64,000 nt of DNA from an uncultured Lachnospiraceae bacterium (lineage in GTDB: Bacteria; Bacillota; Clostridia; Lachnospirales; Lachnospiraceae). Under the pieces are notes generated by a model. The model did not search any database, was not told where the DNA came from, and saw only the letters and a list, made by a program, of their open reading frames with translations. This document shows, in pieces, positions 8,444 through 17,119 of this stretch (the first letter of the stretch is position 1; every line of letters begins with the position of its first letter). Location: contig CAJUJM010000008.1 in assembly GCA_910586755.1 (NCBI GenBank), positions 39,352 to 103,351 on the forward strand, in the 5' to 3' direction. The position numbers were made by a program, and so were the translations under genes.

Positions 8444-9121
8444 TTACACTTCTTTTATTTCTATTTCTGCCATCAAAACCCCTAAAAGCTCCGCTGATTT
8501 TTTCCTCCCCATTACATCCGTATTAAGGCAAAGATCATACGCCTCCTTCATCCCCCACGGCCTATCGCTTAAGGCGTCGTGGTAGATTCTCCGTCTGTGA
8601 TCCTCTTTCTCAATGGCTTTATCTAATTGCTCCGGGGTTTCCAGGTCTTTGTAAATGGCAGTAGTTTTTGCCCTCTCCCGCTTCTCCTGCTGATCCATTG
8701 CATAGAACAGTACGCTGAGACTGGTGTACCCATCCTGCTCAAGTCTCTCTTTTATTCCACATTCATGGATCAGGCACGGACCCTCTTTCAGCGCCTGCCT
8801 GATAGCCTGCTGATACAGTTGGCAAACACAGGCAAACTCCTTATCCTTTTTTAAGTCCTCTGCCGTTAATTCCGTATTTTCCAGTACTTTGTCATATTGG
8901 GCAACCAATTCCCTCTCTTCCGGCTTGAGAAGGCTCATAAGCTTTTCCGCATCATAGTAGGCGTATCCGCTGCTTTCACATGCTTTTACCGCGATCATCC
9001 GGCCCATACTGCAGTATTCGCTGTCCAGAATGATACAATCCGGCCTTTTAAACTGTTTCTGAAAGGTAGCCTTTTTCTCAACTCCGTCCCAAAACTCTTT
9101 TGAATGTACATCGTCTCTCAT
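8444..9121 (-). CDS. Cytidylate-kinase-like family protein
   Basis: Start set at MRDDVHSKEFWDG, which has AAAAGGAGG ten bases upstream; the frame is open further back but that part encodes two hairpins rather than conserved protein. The 225-residue product has CIILDSEYCSMGRMIAVKAC, which matches the P-loop region of cytidylate-kinase-like proteins (usually GREYGSGGREI), then YYDAEKL. The canonical glycine-rich loop is altered (SEYCSMGR), so kinase activity is doubtful. It is the fourth gene of a beta-glucoside utilisation operon, 92 bases after the phospho-beta-glucosidase stop. A function in nucleotide or signal metabolism linked to that operon is unknown. Confidence 0.65.
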   Translation of the reverse strand: MRDDVHSKEFWDGVEKKATFQKQFKRPDCIILDSEYCSMGRMIAVKACESSGYAYYDAEKLMSLLKPEERELVAQYDKVLENTELTAEDLKKDKEFACVCQLYQQAIRQALKEGPCLIHECGIKERLEQDGYTSLSVLFYAMDQQEKRERAKTTAIYKDLETPEQLDKAIEKEDHRRRIYHDALSDRPWGMKEAYDLCLNTDVMGRKKSAELLGVLMAEIEIKEV

Positions 9122-9149
9122 AATTACAATTCCTCCTTTTATCGGTACC

Positions 9150-9226
9150 GGCACGCGACGCTTTACGTCGCCTGCCACTTCGTCAGAACGCATTCCAATT
9201 GTGAAACTGTGTTTCACAAGCGTTCT
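9150..9226 (-). promoter_or_regulatory. Double-hairpin intergenic element at the bglA/kinase-like junction
   Basis: Two tight stem-loops lie back to back. The first has arms 9150-9160 and 9166-9176 (11 positions, one symmetric mismatch, 5-base loop). The second has inner arms GTGAAAC/GTTTCAC (9201-9207, 9211-9217) closed by outer arms AGAACGC/GCGTTCT (9185-9191, 9220-9226). The stop codon of the glucosidase gene lies in the second. There is no T-run, so it is not a simple terminator. A processing/stability element, translational control of the kinase-like gene, or a palindromic repeat are possible. Confidence 0.6.
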
Positions 9227-10638
9227 TCCTCTGCACCTGTCTCAATTAACTTTTTATACCACCAGAAAGAGTCCTTTTTTCTCCGCTTCAATGTTCCGTT
9301 GCCCTCATCATCCAAATCTACATGGATAAATCCATAGCGCTTACTCATCTGGCCTGTGCTGGCGGCAACCAGGTCAATACACCCCCATGACGTATATCCC
9401 ATCACTTCCACTCCGTCCAGCTCCATGGCCTTTTTCATTTCCCGGATGTGTTCTTTCAGGTATTGAATACGGTAATCATCGTGTATCGATCCATCCTCTT
9501 CTACCACATCCACTGCTCCAAGGCCATTTTCCACCACCATAAGGGGAATCTGATACCGTTCCCAGAAAAAATTCAGAATATGCCGCAGTCCCATAGGATT
9601 CACGGACCAGCCCCACTCTGACTCTTTCAGATAGGGATTTTTGTATCCGGTATCAATGCCATTGAGCCCTCTGACAGCTCCTTTCGTATCCTTTCCCGTC
9701 ACATGGGTCAGATAATAGCTGAATGACAAAAAATCAACTTTTCCGGCCTTTAAAATCTCTTCATCTCCAGGCTTTATGGGAAGCACAATCTGTTCCCGCT
9801 CCAGTTCTTTTATCTTGTACGACGGATAATACCCGCGACACTGGACGTCACAGTAAAACAGCATTTTATGCATGAAATCAACTGTTCCCTGGACATCTCT
9901 TGGATCCGGAGAATTGGGATAGGCAAAATGTCCGGAGTACATCATTCCCACCTTATTTTCCGGGTCAATCTTATGAGCCATATCCACTGCCTTTGCGCTG
10001 GCAAGAAGCTGATGGTATGCCGCTCTCATGCGAACCGCCTCATCCGCCGAATCGATCCCTCCTGCCATCCATGGCTGCAGGGACATGGCGTTTATCTCAT
10101 TAAAGGTCAGCCAGTAACGGACTTTCCCTTTATACCGTTCTAAAAGAACCTTTGCATACCGGCTGAAAAAATCCACAGTCTTCCGGTTCTCCCAGGAACC
10201 ATATTTTAAAAGTCCCAGAGGAGTCTCAAAATGGGACATGGTCACCAGGGGTTCTATATGATATTTCAGAAGCAGATTGATAAGCCGATCATAGAATTTA
10301 AGGCCCTCCTCATTGGGAACTTCCTCGTCTCCCTGAGGAAAAATGCGGCTCCATGCTATGGAAAAGCGATAACATTTAAATCCCATCTCTGCAAAAAGTT
10401 CCACATCCTCTTCCATATGATGGTAGTGATCAATCGCCCTATGGCTTGGGTAATAAATCCCCTCCTCGATTTCTTTGGTCACATCCCTGGGATTGCCTCT
10501 GCCAAAACTATAATCATCGCTTTTTCCAGCCAGCATTACATCAGCAGTAGACAAACCTTTCCCGTCCTCTGCATAAGCTCCTTCACACTGATTGGCAGCA
10601 GTAGCGCCGCCCCATAAAAAATCATTTGGAAACTTCAT
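9214..10638 (-). CDS. bglA: 6-phospho-beta-glucosidase (glycoside hydrolase family 1)
   Basis: A 474-residue GH1 enzyme, beginning MKFPNDFLWGGATAANQCEG, the family N-terminal signature. The acid/base glutamate is in TFNEINAM (about residue 175) and the nucleophile in VVENGLGA (about residue 373). SMSKRYGFIHVD near the C-terminus is the phosphate-recognising segment typical of 6-phospho-glucosidases. It cleaves phosphorylated beta-glucosides delivered by the EIIBC permease encoded 21 bases upstream, giving glucose 6-phosphate and an aglycone or glucose. Cytoplasmic. The stop codon lies inside a stem-loop. The symbol follows general usage; ascB/bglH-type names would fit equally. Confidence 0.92.
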   Translation of the reverse strand: MKFPNDFLWGGATAANQCEGAYAEDGKGLSTADVMLAGKSDDYSFGRGNPRDVTKEIEEGIYYPSHRAIDHYHHMEEDVELFAEMGFKCYRFSIAWSRIFPQGDEEVPNEEGLKFYDRLINLLLKYHIEPLVTMSHFETPLGLLKYGSWENRKTVDFFSRYAKVLLERYKGKVRYWLTFNEINAMSLQPWMAGGIDSADEAVRMRAAYHQLLASAKAVDMAHKIDPENKVGMMYSGHFAYPNSPDPRDVQGTVDFMHKMLFYCDVQCRGYYPSYKIKELEREQIVLPIKPGDEEILKAGKVDFLSFSYYLTHVTGKDTKGAVRGLNGIDTGYKNPYLKESEWGWSVNPMGLRHILNFFWERYQIPLMVVENGLGAVDVVEEDGSIHDDYRIQYLKEHIREMKKAMELDGVEVMGYTSWGCIDLVAASTGQMSKRYGFIHVDLDDEGNGTLKRRKKDSFWWYKKLIETGAEEERL

Positions 10639-10659
10639 ACAATTCCTCCCATTTCCTAT

Positions 10660-12045
10660 CTATTCTTTTCCCCCTGCCTCATCAACCCCAAGAGCAAAAG
10701 AAACTGCAAAAGACACAATAAACGCAATGGCAGAACCAATACAGGCCAGATAGAATATTTTTAAAGAATCCCCGCCAATATAGCTGGGAAGGGCCAGAAG
10801 CCCCGGCGCTGCCTGGGCATAGCGCCCTACTCCAAAAATTCCTAAAAACAGGCCGCCCACTCCGCCTCCAACCATGGCGGCATATAAAGGCTTTTTGTAG
10901 CGAAGACTGATTCCATACATAGCCGGTTCCGTAATACCGCACACCGCTGTGATACCCACAGAAGATGCAAGAGATTTCAGCTCTTTGTTTTTTGCACGGA
11001 AAGCAACGCCAAGGGAAGCGGCTCCCTGAGCAATATTGGACACAAGCATTCCGGGGCCTGCAACAGTATCGTATCCCGTTGAGGCAAGCATGCTGACTCC
11101 AAGGGGAATTAACCCGTAGTGCATACCGCACATTACCATGAGAGGAGTAAACGTACCTACCAGCATGGGCACCAGCCATGGGGCCGTATGATTTAACCAA
11201 TTAATAAATGCCGCCAGATAGTCGCCTGCAATATATCCAACAGGACCTATCAGCAAGATCCCTGCCGGTCCAACAACGATCAGGGTAAGCAATGGCACAA
11301 GAATCATCCGCAGAGATTTCGGCACAATCTTTTCCACTCCCCGCTCTATGTAAGACATAAACCAGACAATCAGAATAATGGGAATTACCGAACTGGCATA
11401 ACTGGCCAGATTTACCGGAAGCCCTGCAAAATATAACCCCTCCCCGGTTTCCTTTGCCGTATTTACCAGACTGATAAAATTAGGATGAATCAGGATTCCG
11501 CCCACAGCAGCCGCCAGATATTCGTTGCACCGGAACTTTTTGGCCGCTGACACAGCCAGGATAATGGGAAGAAAATAAAATGCCGCGTCGCCCATCAGTT
11601 TCAAAATAATATAGGTCTGGGAGCTGGTATCCACCACTTTTAAAAATACAAGGAGCGCCAGCAATGCCTGCAGCATGCCGCAGCCAGTGAGGGAAGCAAT
11701 GGTAGGGAAGAAAATCCCTGCAATGGTTTCCAGGGCGCTGCCAATAAAGCCTTTTTTATCCTTTGCTCCCTTCTCCCCACCTGAATCCTGTGAAGTTTCA
11801 AATTCTGCCAATTTCATAAGCTCCCGAAACACATCTGTAACTTCCCCGCCTATTATCACCTGAAACTGACCGCCTTTATTTACTACCCCAATAATCCCTT
11901 TGATCTGCTTTATGCTGTCAGCATCCGCTTTTTCCTCACTTTTCAACACAAACCTCAGCCGTGTGGCACAGTGGCCCACAGATACAACATTGTCTTTTCC
12001 GCCCACTTTCTCCAATATTCTAGTAGCAGTTTCTCTGTAATCCAT
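10660..12045 (-). CDS. Beta-glucoside PTS transporter subunit EIIBC
   Basis: Start taken at MDYRETATRILEKVGGKDNV with AGAAGGAG upstream; the open frame extends 34 codons further through the promoter region. The EIIB domain holds the phosphorylated cysteine in GHCATRLRF (about residue 26). After a short linker the EIIC domain has about ten membrane segments with typical motifs such as SLTGCGMLQALLALL and ITAVCGITEPAMYGI. About 461 residues. There is no EIIA domain, so the crr-like EIIA must come from elsewhere. It imports and phosphorylates a beta-glucoside for the adjacent phospho-glucosidase. Confidence 0.93.
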   Translation of the reverse strand: MDYRETATRILEKVGGKDNVVSVGHCATRLRFVLKSEEKADADSIKQIKGIIGVVNKGGQFQVIIGGEVTDVFRELMKLAEFETSQDSGGEKGAKDKKGFIGSALETIAGIFFPTIASLTGCGMLQALLALLVFLKVVDTSSQTYIILKLMGDAAFYFLPIILAVSAAKKFRCNEYLAAAVGGILIHPNFISLVNTAKETGEGLYFAGLPVNLASYASSVIPIILIVWFMSYIERGVEKIVPKSLRMILVPLLTLIVVGPAGILLIGPVGYIAGDYLAAFINWLNHTAPWLVPMLVGTFTPLMVMCGMHYGLIPLGVSMLASTGYDTVAGPGMLVSNIAQGAASLGVAFRAKNKELKSLASSVGITAVCGITEPAMYGISLRYKKPLYAAMVGGGVGGLFLGIFGVGRYAQAAPGLLALPSYIGGDSLKIFYLACIGSAIAFIVSFAVSFALGVDEAGGKE

Positions 12046-12086
12046 AGCTTTCTCCTTCTCTTTTCTCATTTGCCGGCAACAATTAC

Positions 12087-12126
12087 TTTGTACCTTCAGT
12101 TTACAAAAGAGACCGGAAACCTTCAA
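12087..12126 (-). promoter_or_regulatory. Promoter of the PTS operon with an overlapping inverted repeat
   Basis: On the minus strand TTGAAG (12126-12121) and TAAACT (12103-12098) are spaced by 17 bases. TTTGTA (12087-12092) and TACAAA (12102-12107) form a perfect inverted repeat with a 9-base spacer that covers the -10 box. That is a good position for a repressor site of the upstream RpiR-type regulator. Seen directly: the repeat and the box spacing. The regulator assignment is inference. Confidence 0.5.
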
Positions 12127-12179
12127 TAATTTGGAGACTCCTTTCAACAGTGTTGCGAAAAAATTTTCATCCTGACATG

Positions 12180-12208
12180 ATAGACCTGCAACACCATTGC
12201 AGGTCTAT
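12180..12208. terminator. Perfect 12-bp hairpin after the RpiR-type gene
   Basis: ATAGACCTGCAA (12180-12191) pairs with TTGCAGGTCTAT (12197-12208) around a 5-base loop, directly after the regulator stop at 12213. The T-tract on the minus strand is weak and delayed, so it may separate the regulator from the PTS genes incompletely. Confidence 0.6.
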
Positions 12209-12212
12209 GATT

Positions 12213-13095
12213 TTACTCGCTTTCCATCAGGATTGGGTTTTGGGAATGCCTTTTCTTTTCATATTCCGCAGAAATGCGGGTTTTTTTCGCCAGATTTTTT
12301 TCATGATTTCGATTGAACCAACAAGAATATAAGATATCAAAAAGATACAGAACTGACACATAGACACCGTAAGTTCCCAGGTTTGTAATGAGTTTCTCCC
12401 TGGTGGAAACATAAAATACAATGTCACACGGATGCCAGCTGATTATGTCCATAAGAAGTAAAACAAATAGTGGGAATTCCTTTTGATTTCGCCTTTTCAG
12501 CAACTTTAATAAGGTTCTCCAATTCACCGGAATAGGAGATGAAGAGAAAAATTTCCTCTTTTCCTGCCACCTCCGCTTGATAATAGCCAATATCCGACTG
12601 CTGATTAATATCTACCTGGATACCGATTTTCATCATCTTTTCGCGGAAGGGGTAAGCCAGATAGGCGTGGGAGCCCAGAGACATCACATGGATCCGGTTG
12701 CATGTCTCAAACATTTGCATAACCGCCTGCATCTGCTCCGCCGTAATCAGAGAAAGGGTATCATCGACAATTTCCCCATACAAGGTGGAAAGCTTATTGG
12801 CCACCCGAAGAGGGCTGTCCTTTCTTTCAAAGGGCATGTTTGCGTCTATTCTCTGAAAATGGGAACAAAGATACGCCTCCTCTTCCAAATACGCTTCCCG
12901 AAAATCCGGATATCCGTCAAACCCCAGCCGTTGGCAAAGACGGGTGACCGAAGAAACCGAGGTATAAACCTGCCGGGCCACATAGCGGGCGCTTTCGTTT
13001 TTCAGCTTTTCTCCCCGCTCCAGTATGTAATTGGCAATGGCTTTTTCTACATCGGAAAATCCTTCCTGCATTTTCAGTCTTTCTTCAATAATCAT
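12213..13095 (-). pseudogene. RpiR/MurR-family regulator, frameshifted near residue 220
   Basis: The first frame (from 13095) encodes 223 residues with the RpiR helix-turn-helix (YVARQVYTSVSSVTRLCQRL) and the start of a SIS sugar-phosphate domain (FLFISYSGELENLIKVAEKA) but stops at 12424. The protein clearly continues in the next frame (CDIVFYVSTREKLITNLGTY, then YLFDILYSCWFNR) to a stop at 12213. Together they give about 293 residues, normal for the family. A single extra base near GTGTGAC (about 12424-12432) explains it. Either a real inactivating mutation or a sequence error. When intact it would sense a sugar phosphate and control the downstream beta-glucoside operon. Confidence 0.8.
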
Positions 13096-13148
13096 AACTG
13101 GTTTGTTCCTCTGGTATTTTTGCTCATTGATAGTCTGCTGTTCTCTCT

Positions 13149-13177
13149 ATTATAGCTTCTTTTTTCTTTGCAGACAA
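13149..13177 (-). promoter_or_regulatory. Promoter of the RpiR-type gene
   Basis: On the minus strand TTGTCT (13177-13172) and a perfect TATAAT (13154-13149) are 17 bases apart, about 54 bases before the ATG at 13095. Confidence 0.6.
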
Positions 13178-13222
13178 TCCACTTCTGATAGAAACACCTT
13201 CTCTTTTTGCCATTTCCCCCTG

Positions 13223-13251
13223 TTGAGAAATCCAAAAAACCATGTTATGAT
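13223..13251 (+). promoter_or_regulatory. Promoter of the DUF1576 gene
   Basis: TTGAGA (13223-13228) and TATGAT (13246-13251) are spaced by 17 bases, 68 bases before the chosen ATG. A small hairpin, AAGCCTT/AAGGCTT at 13261-13280, lies in the leader. Confidence 0.6.
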
Positions 13252-13319
13252 AAAGGTCAGAAGCCTTGTTAAAAAGGCTTTTACACCAGAGAAAAGACTT
13301 CATTGGGGGCTGTGGTATT

Positions 13320-14801
13320 ATGAAGAGGTACAAATTCAGCAACAGTCAAATTATCAACGGAATTGCGCTGGGGTTTTCCCTGTCATTTCTGATTTCTGCC
13401 TGGATTGCGGCGATTTACACCAAAGAATGGGGGATGGTGTTTGCAGACTGGCATCGGATTCTCATTACCCCCTGTCCATTGATTACGGATTATTTTGCGA
13501 TCGGCGGACTGGCCAGCACCATGCTCAACGCCGGGATGTGCGGCATGGTCTGTGTACTGTTTATGGTTGGCTTAAAGGGAGATTCAAAGGCCAATACCCT
13601 GGCCGGGTACTTTCTGGTGGTGGCTCACTGTTTTTATGGGCTGAATCTCTTAAATATGCTTCCCTGCTTTCTGGCTCCCTTTATCTATCTCCATCACCAG
13701 AAGCTGGATTTTAAAAGTAATCTCCACATCTGCATGTTTACTACCTCTTTTGCACCCTTTATCAGCGAATTTCTGTTCCGGTACACAGAAGGGGAATCAT
13801 TTGTATACGGCCAGACCAACATAACCCTGGCCGGAGTGGCTATGGCTGTGGCTTTCAGCATTATAATGGGCTATATTGTACCTGCAATTCTGCCTGGAGC
13901 CAGCGCCTGGCACAAGGGATATAATCTCTACAACGGCGGACTGGCTTTCGGGATTTTCGGATTTTTCGTGTATAATTTTATGTACCATACCATGGGGATT
14001 ACGCCCTCTAAGCCCTTTGCGGTGGACAATTATATCTATCTCCATTTTCACCACAGCTACCGGCTTTACGCCAACTGTTTTTATGGAATCCTGTTTCTTT
14101 TCTGTTTCCTGGCCGGATATTTGTTAAACGGAAGAAGTGTGAAGGGCCTGTCACATCTGTTTAAAGACACCGGATTTCACAGTGACTTTTCGGAAAAATA
14201 CGGCATGCCTGTGTGTCTTATGAACATGGGTATCTATGGCAGCCTGTTTCTGTTATACCTGAATCTGGTAATCCTGTTTACGGAAGGAGCCGGTTTTACC
14301 GGCCCCACCTTTGGAATTATGCTGGCAGCCCTGACCTTTTCCGCCATGGGCCAGCATCCCCGCAATGTGCTGCCGATTTTAGTAGGATACCAGTGCCTTT
14401 ACCTTGTAACCATGTTTTTCTGCCATTTAAACGGAAGGGATATCACCTGGTCCGTTTCCACTCAAGGCTATTTAAACAGTGTGGCCTTTGCCACCGGTAT
14501 GAGCCCTCTGGTAGGCCGTTACGGCATCCGGGCCGGAATTGTCAGCGGCTTTTTATGCGCCTCCATGTGCACTGCCACCAGCGCCCTTCACGGCGGATTT
14601 GTTCTCTATAACGGCGGGTTTACTTCCGGCATAACAGTGCTGGTTCTCCTTCCCATTCTGGAAAAATATTTCCCCAATACCAGGGATGAAATGAAGGATC
14701 AGAGGCTTAATATGCAGGAGCTGATCTCTCTGGTGGGAAATCATCCGGCCCCCGGATCTGACTCTAAAAAGGGGAAAGGAAACCATAAACTCTTTAACTA
14801 A
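13320..14801 (+). CDS. DUF1576-family integral membrane protein
   Basis: Start chosen at MKRYKFSNSQIINGIALGFS, preceded by GGGGGC; an in-frame Met 18 codons earlier lies at a leader hairpin. The 493-residue product has about twelve hydrophobic segments and shows internal duplication: TMLNAGMCGMVCVLFMVGLK in the first half is echoed by GLAFGIFGFF and later GGFTSGITVLVLLP, as expected for DUF1576 proteins, which often hold two copies of the domain. Function unknown; multiple-pass topology and duplication suggest a transporter. It stands alone between divergent and degraded genes with its own promoter. Confidence 0.75.
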   Translation: MKRYKFSNSQIINGIALGFSLSFLISAWIAAIYTKEWGMVFADWHRILITPCPLITDYFAIGGLASTMLNAGMCGMVCVLFMVGLKGDSKANTLAGYFLVVAHCFYGLNLLNMLPCFLAPFIYLHHQKLDFKSNLHICMFTTSFAPFISEFLFRYTEGESFVYGQTNITLAGVAMAVAFSIIMGYIVPAILPGASAWHKGYNLYNGGLAFGIFGFFVYNFMYHTMGITPSKPFAVDNYIYLHFHHSYRLYANCFYGILFLFCFLAGYLLNGRSVKGLSHLFKDTGFHSDFSEKYGMPVCLMNMGIYGSLFLLYLNLVILFTEGAGFTGPTFGIMLAALTFSAMGQHPRNVLPILVGYQCLYLVTMFFCHLNGRDITWSVSTQGYLNSVAFATGMSPLVGRYGIRAGIVSGFLCASMCTATSALHGGFVLYNGGFTSGITVLVLLPILEKYFPNTRDEMKDQRLNMQELISLVGNHPAPGSDSKKGKGNHKLFN

Positions 14802-14822
14802 ATCTTTGGTGGAAAAACTGTC

Positions 14823-15180
14823 ATGAAAAATGTATTAGTCACAGGAGGAAGAACAGAATATTCTGGAGCAAAGACCTGCTCAGCATATTTTTAATGTGGG
14901 AAATAAAGAAACCGTATCCGTCCGTGACTGGGTTTTCTTATGCTATCAGACAGTCGGAAAAAATGCGGAATTTGTCACGGTTAACCGCAGCGTAAACCAA
15001 AGAAATTACTTTAGCTTTTATGACTATGAATATTATCTGGACGTAACATCCCAGGAAAAGCTGATGCCGGAGACAGAACCATTAGAAGCTGGATTAAAGA
15101 AATCATGGGAATGGTATCAGACCCCCCATTGTGTCAGTCAAAAACCTTTTATTCAGTATATTGATACTACGTTGATTTAG
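14823..15180 (+). pseudogene. NAD-dependent epimerase/dehydratase with a large internal deletion
   Basis: The frame from 14823 opens with MKNVLVTGGRTEYSG, the N-terminal Rossmann start of an extended SDR, and stops after 23 codons. In another frame, from about 14866, sequence typical of the C-terminal third of clostridial epimerase-like proteins follows (QRPAQHIFNVGNKETVSVRD, then QRNYFSFYDYEYYLDVTSQ, ending FIQYIDTTLI) to a stop at 15180. Roughly 180-200 central codons are missing, including the catalytic Tyr-x-x-x-Lys. No function is possible. It marks the left side of a decayed region. Confidence 0.75.
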
Positions 15181-15244
15181 CCTTATATCCCATCCGGTGC
15201 CGGCCAGGCTGTCAGGAAATACCAATTTTAGCCCCTGATTTCCT

Positions 15245-15319
15245 AAGAAAGAGAGAACTTCGTGAAATTCAGGCGTTTACAAGCCTTCAATGTTCCACAA
15301 AATTCTCTCTTTCTTTTTT
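15245..15319. terminator. Long stem-loop terminator, active in the plus direction
   Basis: AAGAAAGAGAGAA (15245-15257) pairs perfectly with TTCTCTCTTTCTT (15303-15315), followed by TTTT. The 45-base loop has further weak pairing (GTGAAATTCAGGC against GCCTTCAATGTTCCAC). It ends the broken epimerase gene and faces the hypothetical gene that ends at 15331 on the other strand. Confidence 0.65.
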
Positions 15320-15330
15320 CTGTCCTTTAT

Positions 15331-15912
15331 TCATTCCATAGCCGACGATTTTTCTATTAACTTAGGTTTCTCTTTATCAAGTCTTTCCAATCTTTTCATT
15401 GCATAGATTAACTCCTGCATAACCTTTGTAACTTTCTTTGTATTTAGGATATTTAAGATTGCATTTTCCAATTCTGTTTTCGTTCCATATTCAATTACAT
15501 AATCTGCATTTTCCTTTTTAAAAATTTCATCCGCAATCCCCTGTTCAAGAACAATTTTAACTGGATACATCCCAATACCATATTCAAAAAATAAGACTCT
15601 ATATTTATAATTTTCTATTTTAGACGTTGTCAAAAAAAATTCAAATTTATAATCTTGATAACCTATTGCCCCTAAATTCTCTTGAATATCTCTGTTTACT
15701 AACGAAGTTCCAAGTGCAGAAGCAATTGATGCAAAACCAGACATCTGATCATAAGATTCTATAGGGCCATTATATTCTCTTACTATGCCTTTGATAAAAC
15801 CGTTTGTAGCTTTTTCTAATTGCTTTCCTAATTCTGCAACAACTGTATCTGGAGAAACTGCTTGATCATCATCATAATTTAAAATTCCATCAAAATTAAA
15901 ATCATAAGTCAT
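15331..15912 (-). CDS. Hypothetical protein paired with an EEP-family nuclease
   Basis: A 193-residue protein of unknown function, not recognised from any family. It is acidic at the N-terminus (MTYDFNFDGILNYDDDQAV), has mixed alpha/beta composition without membrane segments, and ends in a charged helix (MQELIYAMKRLERLDKEKPK). Its ATG overlaps the stop of the upstream nuclease gene by 4 bases (ATGA), so the two are coupled. Both are much more AT-rich than their neighbours, which points to horizontal transfer. It could be a partner, inhibitor or substrate adaptor of the nuclease; there is no direct evidence. Confidence 0.7.
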   Translation of the reverse strand: MTYDFNFDGILNYDDDQAVSPDTVVAELGKQLEKATNGFIKGIVREYNGPIESYDQMSGFASIASALGTSLVNRDIQENLGAIGYQDYKFEFFLTTSKIENYKYRVLFFEYGIGMYPVKIVLEQGIADEIFKKENADYVIEYGTKTELENAILNILNTKKVTKVMQELIYAMKRLERLDKEKPKLIEKSSAME

Positions 15913-16708
15913 ATTCTTTCCTCCTTTATCTCAAAAACAATTGGTAGATGATCGCTAATATCCTTTCTTGGATGTTTCAATTTATCAACCAAAGAATAGT
16001 TCTGAATGTCCGTAATTATTTTTAAACTTTTTTGACAAAACATTTTCTCATGCTTGGACGAATCATTACTTGATCATAAATATTCCAAAAAGAATTGATA
16101 GGCTCACTACCATTATGATAATATGTCCCTGGCGGATAACTAAAATCACCAAATAAATTCCACATAGGGTTATAAAACATTTTAAATGTTTTACCCATAA
16201 TTAATCGACTCTCTTTTCCAGCATCCTCTCCACTAGATATTCCATGAAATTTTGTAGCATTTAAGCACCCAGAATCATAAGGATTTTCATTAATATCTCC
16301 TAACATAATCGTATTATTAAGTTTTAATTTTATCTCTAATTCATTAATATCTGCAACAATCATATCTATGACAATATTTCTTCTTTCTTGGTGATCCGAA
16401 TAAATCCGACTTGGCAAATGCATTCCACATAAAATATATTTGTTATCAATAATTTGTATTGAATAATATTTATTTTGATTTGCAGGCATTACTTTTTGAA
16501 TTGAACCATACATTATAATACGATCACAACCAGAAGTTAAATATTTCTTCATGTATATGCCTTTTTCTATTAATTGATTAATCATCTTCTGATCGTTATC
16601 ATTATATTCTGCCAATACAATTATATCAATGCCATTTTCATATATAAGATCAACAATATAATTATTTATAGCTTTATTTTGATGTACATTCCAAAAAGCA
16701 AATTTCAC
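15909..16708 (-). pseudogene. Endonuclease/exonuclease/phosphatase (EEP) family protein, frameshifted at an A6 run
   Basis: The first 228 codons contain EEP hallmarks: MKFAFWNVHQNKAINNYIVD (catalytic Asn), IIVLAEYND (metal-binding Glu) and MLGDINENPYDS (Gly-Asp-x-Asn). The frame stops at 16022 just after CFVKKV. One frame over, the protein resumes with IITDIQNYSLVDKLKHPRKD and the final motif SDHLPIVFEIK, which supplies the catalytic Asp-His. The break sits at six A residues (16033-16028 on the minus strand); seven would restore a 266-residue protein. Error, inactivation or slippage-based phase variation are all possible. The substrate, DNA, RNA or a phospholipid/phosphoester, is not evident. 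Confidence 0.75.
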
Positions 16709-16731
16709 AATATATAACTCTCTTTCCTTTT

Positions 16732-16960
16732 CTACTGTTTCAATTCAAACTTCTGCTGTTTCTCTGCTTCCCGTTGCTCCCGTTCAGAATTGCGATCAGC
16801 TGCTTTTACATCCGTTGCCACAACCAGATTAAACCGTAACTAGTGATAATCCTTCCTGATACGCTGTCCATGACAACTCATCCTCAATACCTAACAACTG
16901 GTCGCAGTATTCGCCAAATACTTCTGCAAGACTGCCTTGCGTAGTGTCTTTATCTTTATC
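16732..16960 (-). pseudogene. Degraded coding relic, unrecognised
   Basis: Minus-strand sequence reads as protein-like in two adjoining frames: DTTQGSLAEVFGEYCDQLLG and ELSWTAYQEGLSLVTV up to a stop near 16829, then, in another frame, VVATDVKAADRNSEREQREA and a Gln/Lys-rich tail to a stop at 16732. No start codon context or full domain is left. The composition resembles accessory genes of conjugative or phage elements, but no family was recognised. Confidence 0.4.
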
Positions 16961-17119
16961 TATATATTACCATATAAACGCCCTCTTTTCCATAAAAATA
17001 TAGCAATCCACATATAACCGCAAACTGCCAAACACCCGAGCAAATCTCGCCACATATGTAATACATACGCTTGCCTTTAGTATACAATAGTGTTACTCGA
17101 AAACGATGGGGAGATATCT

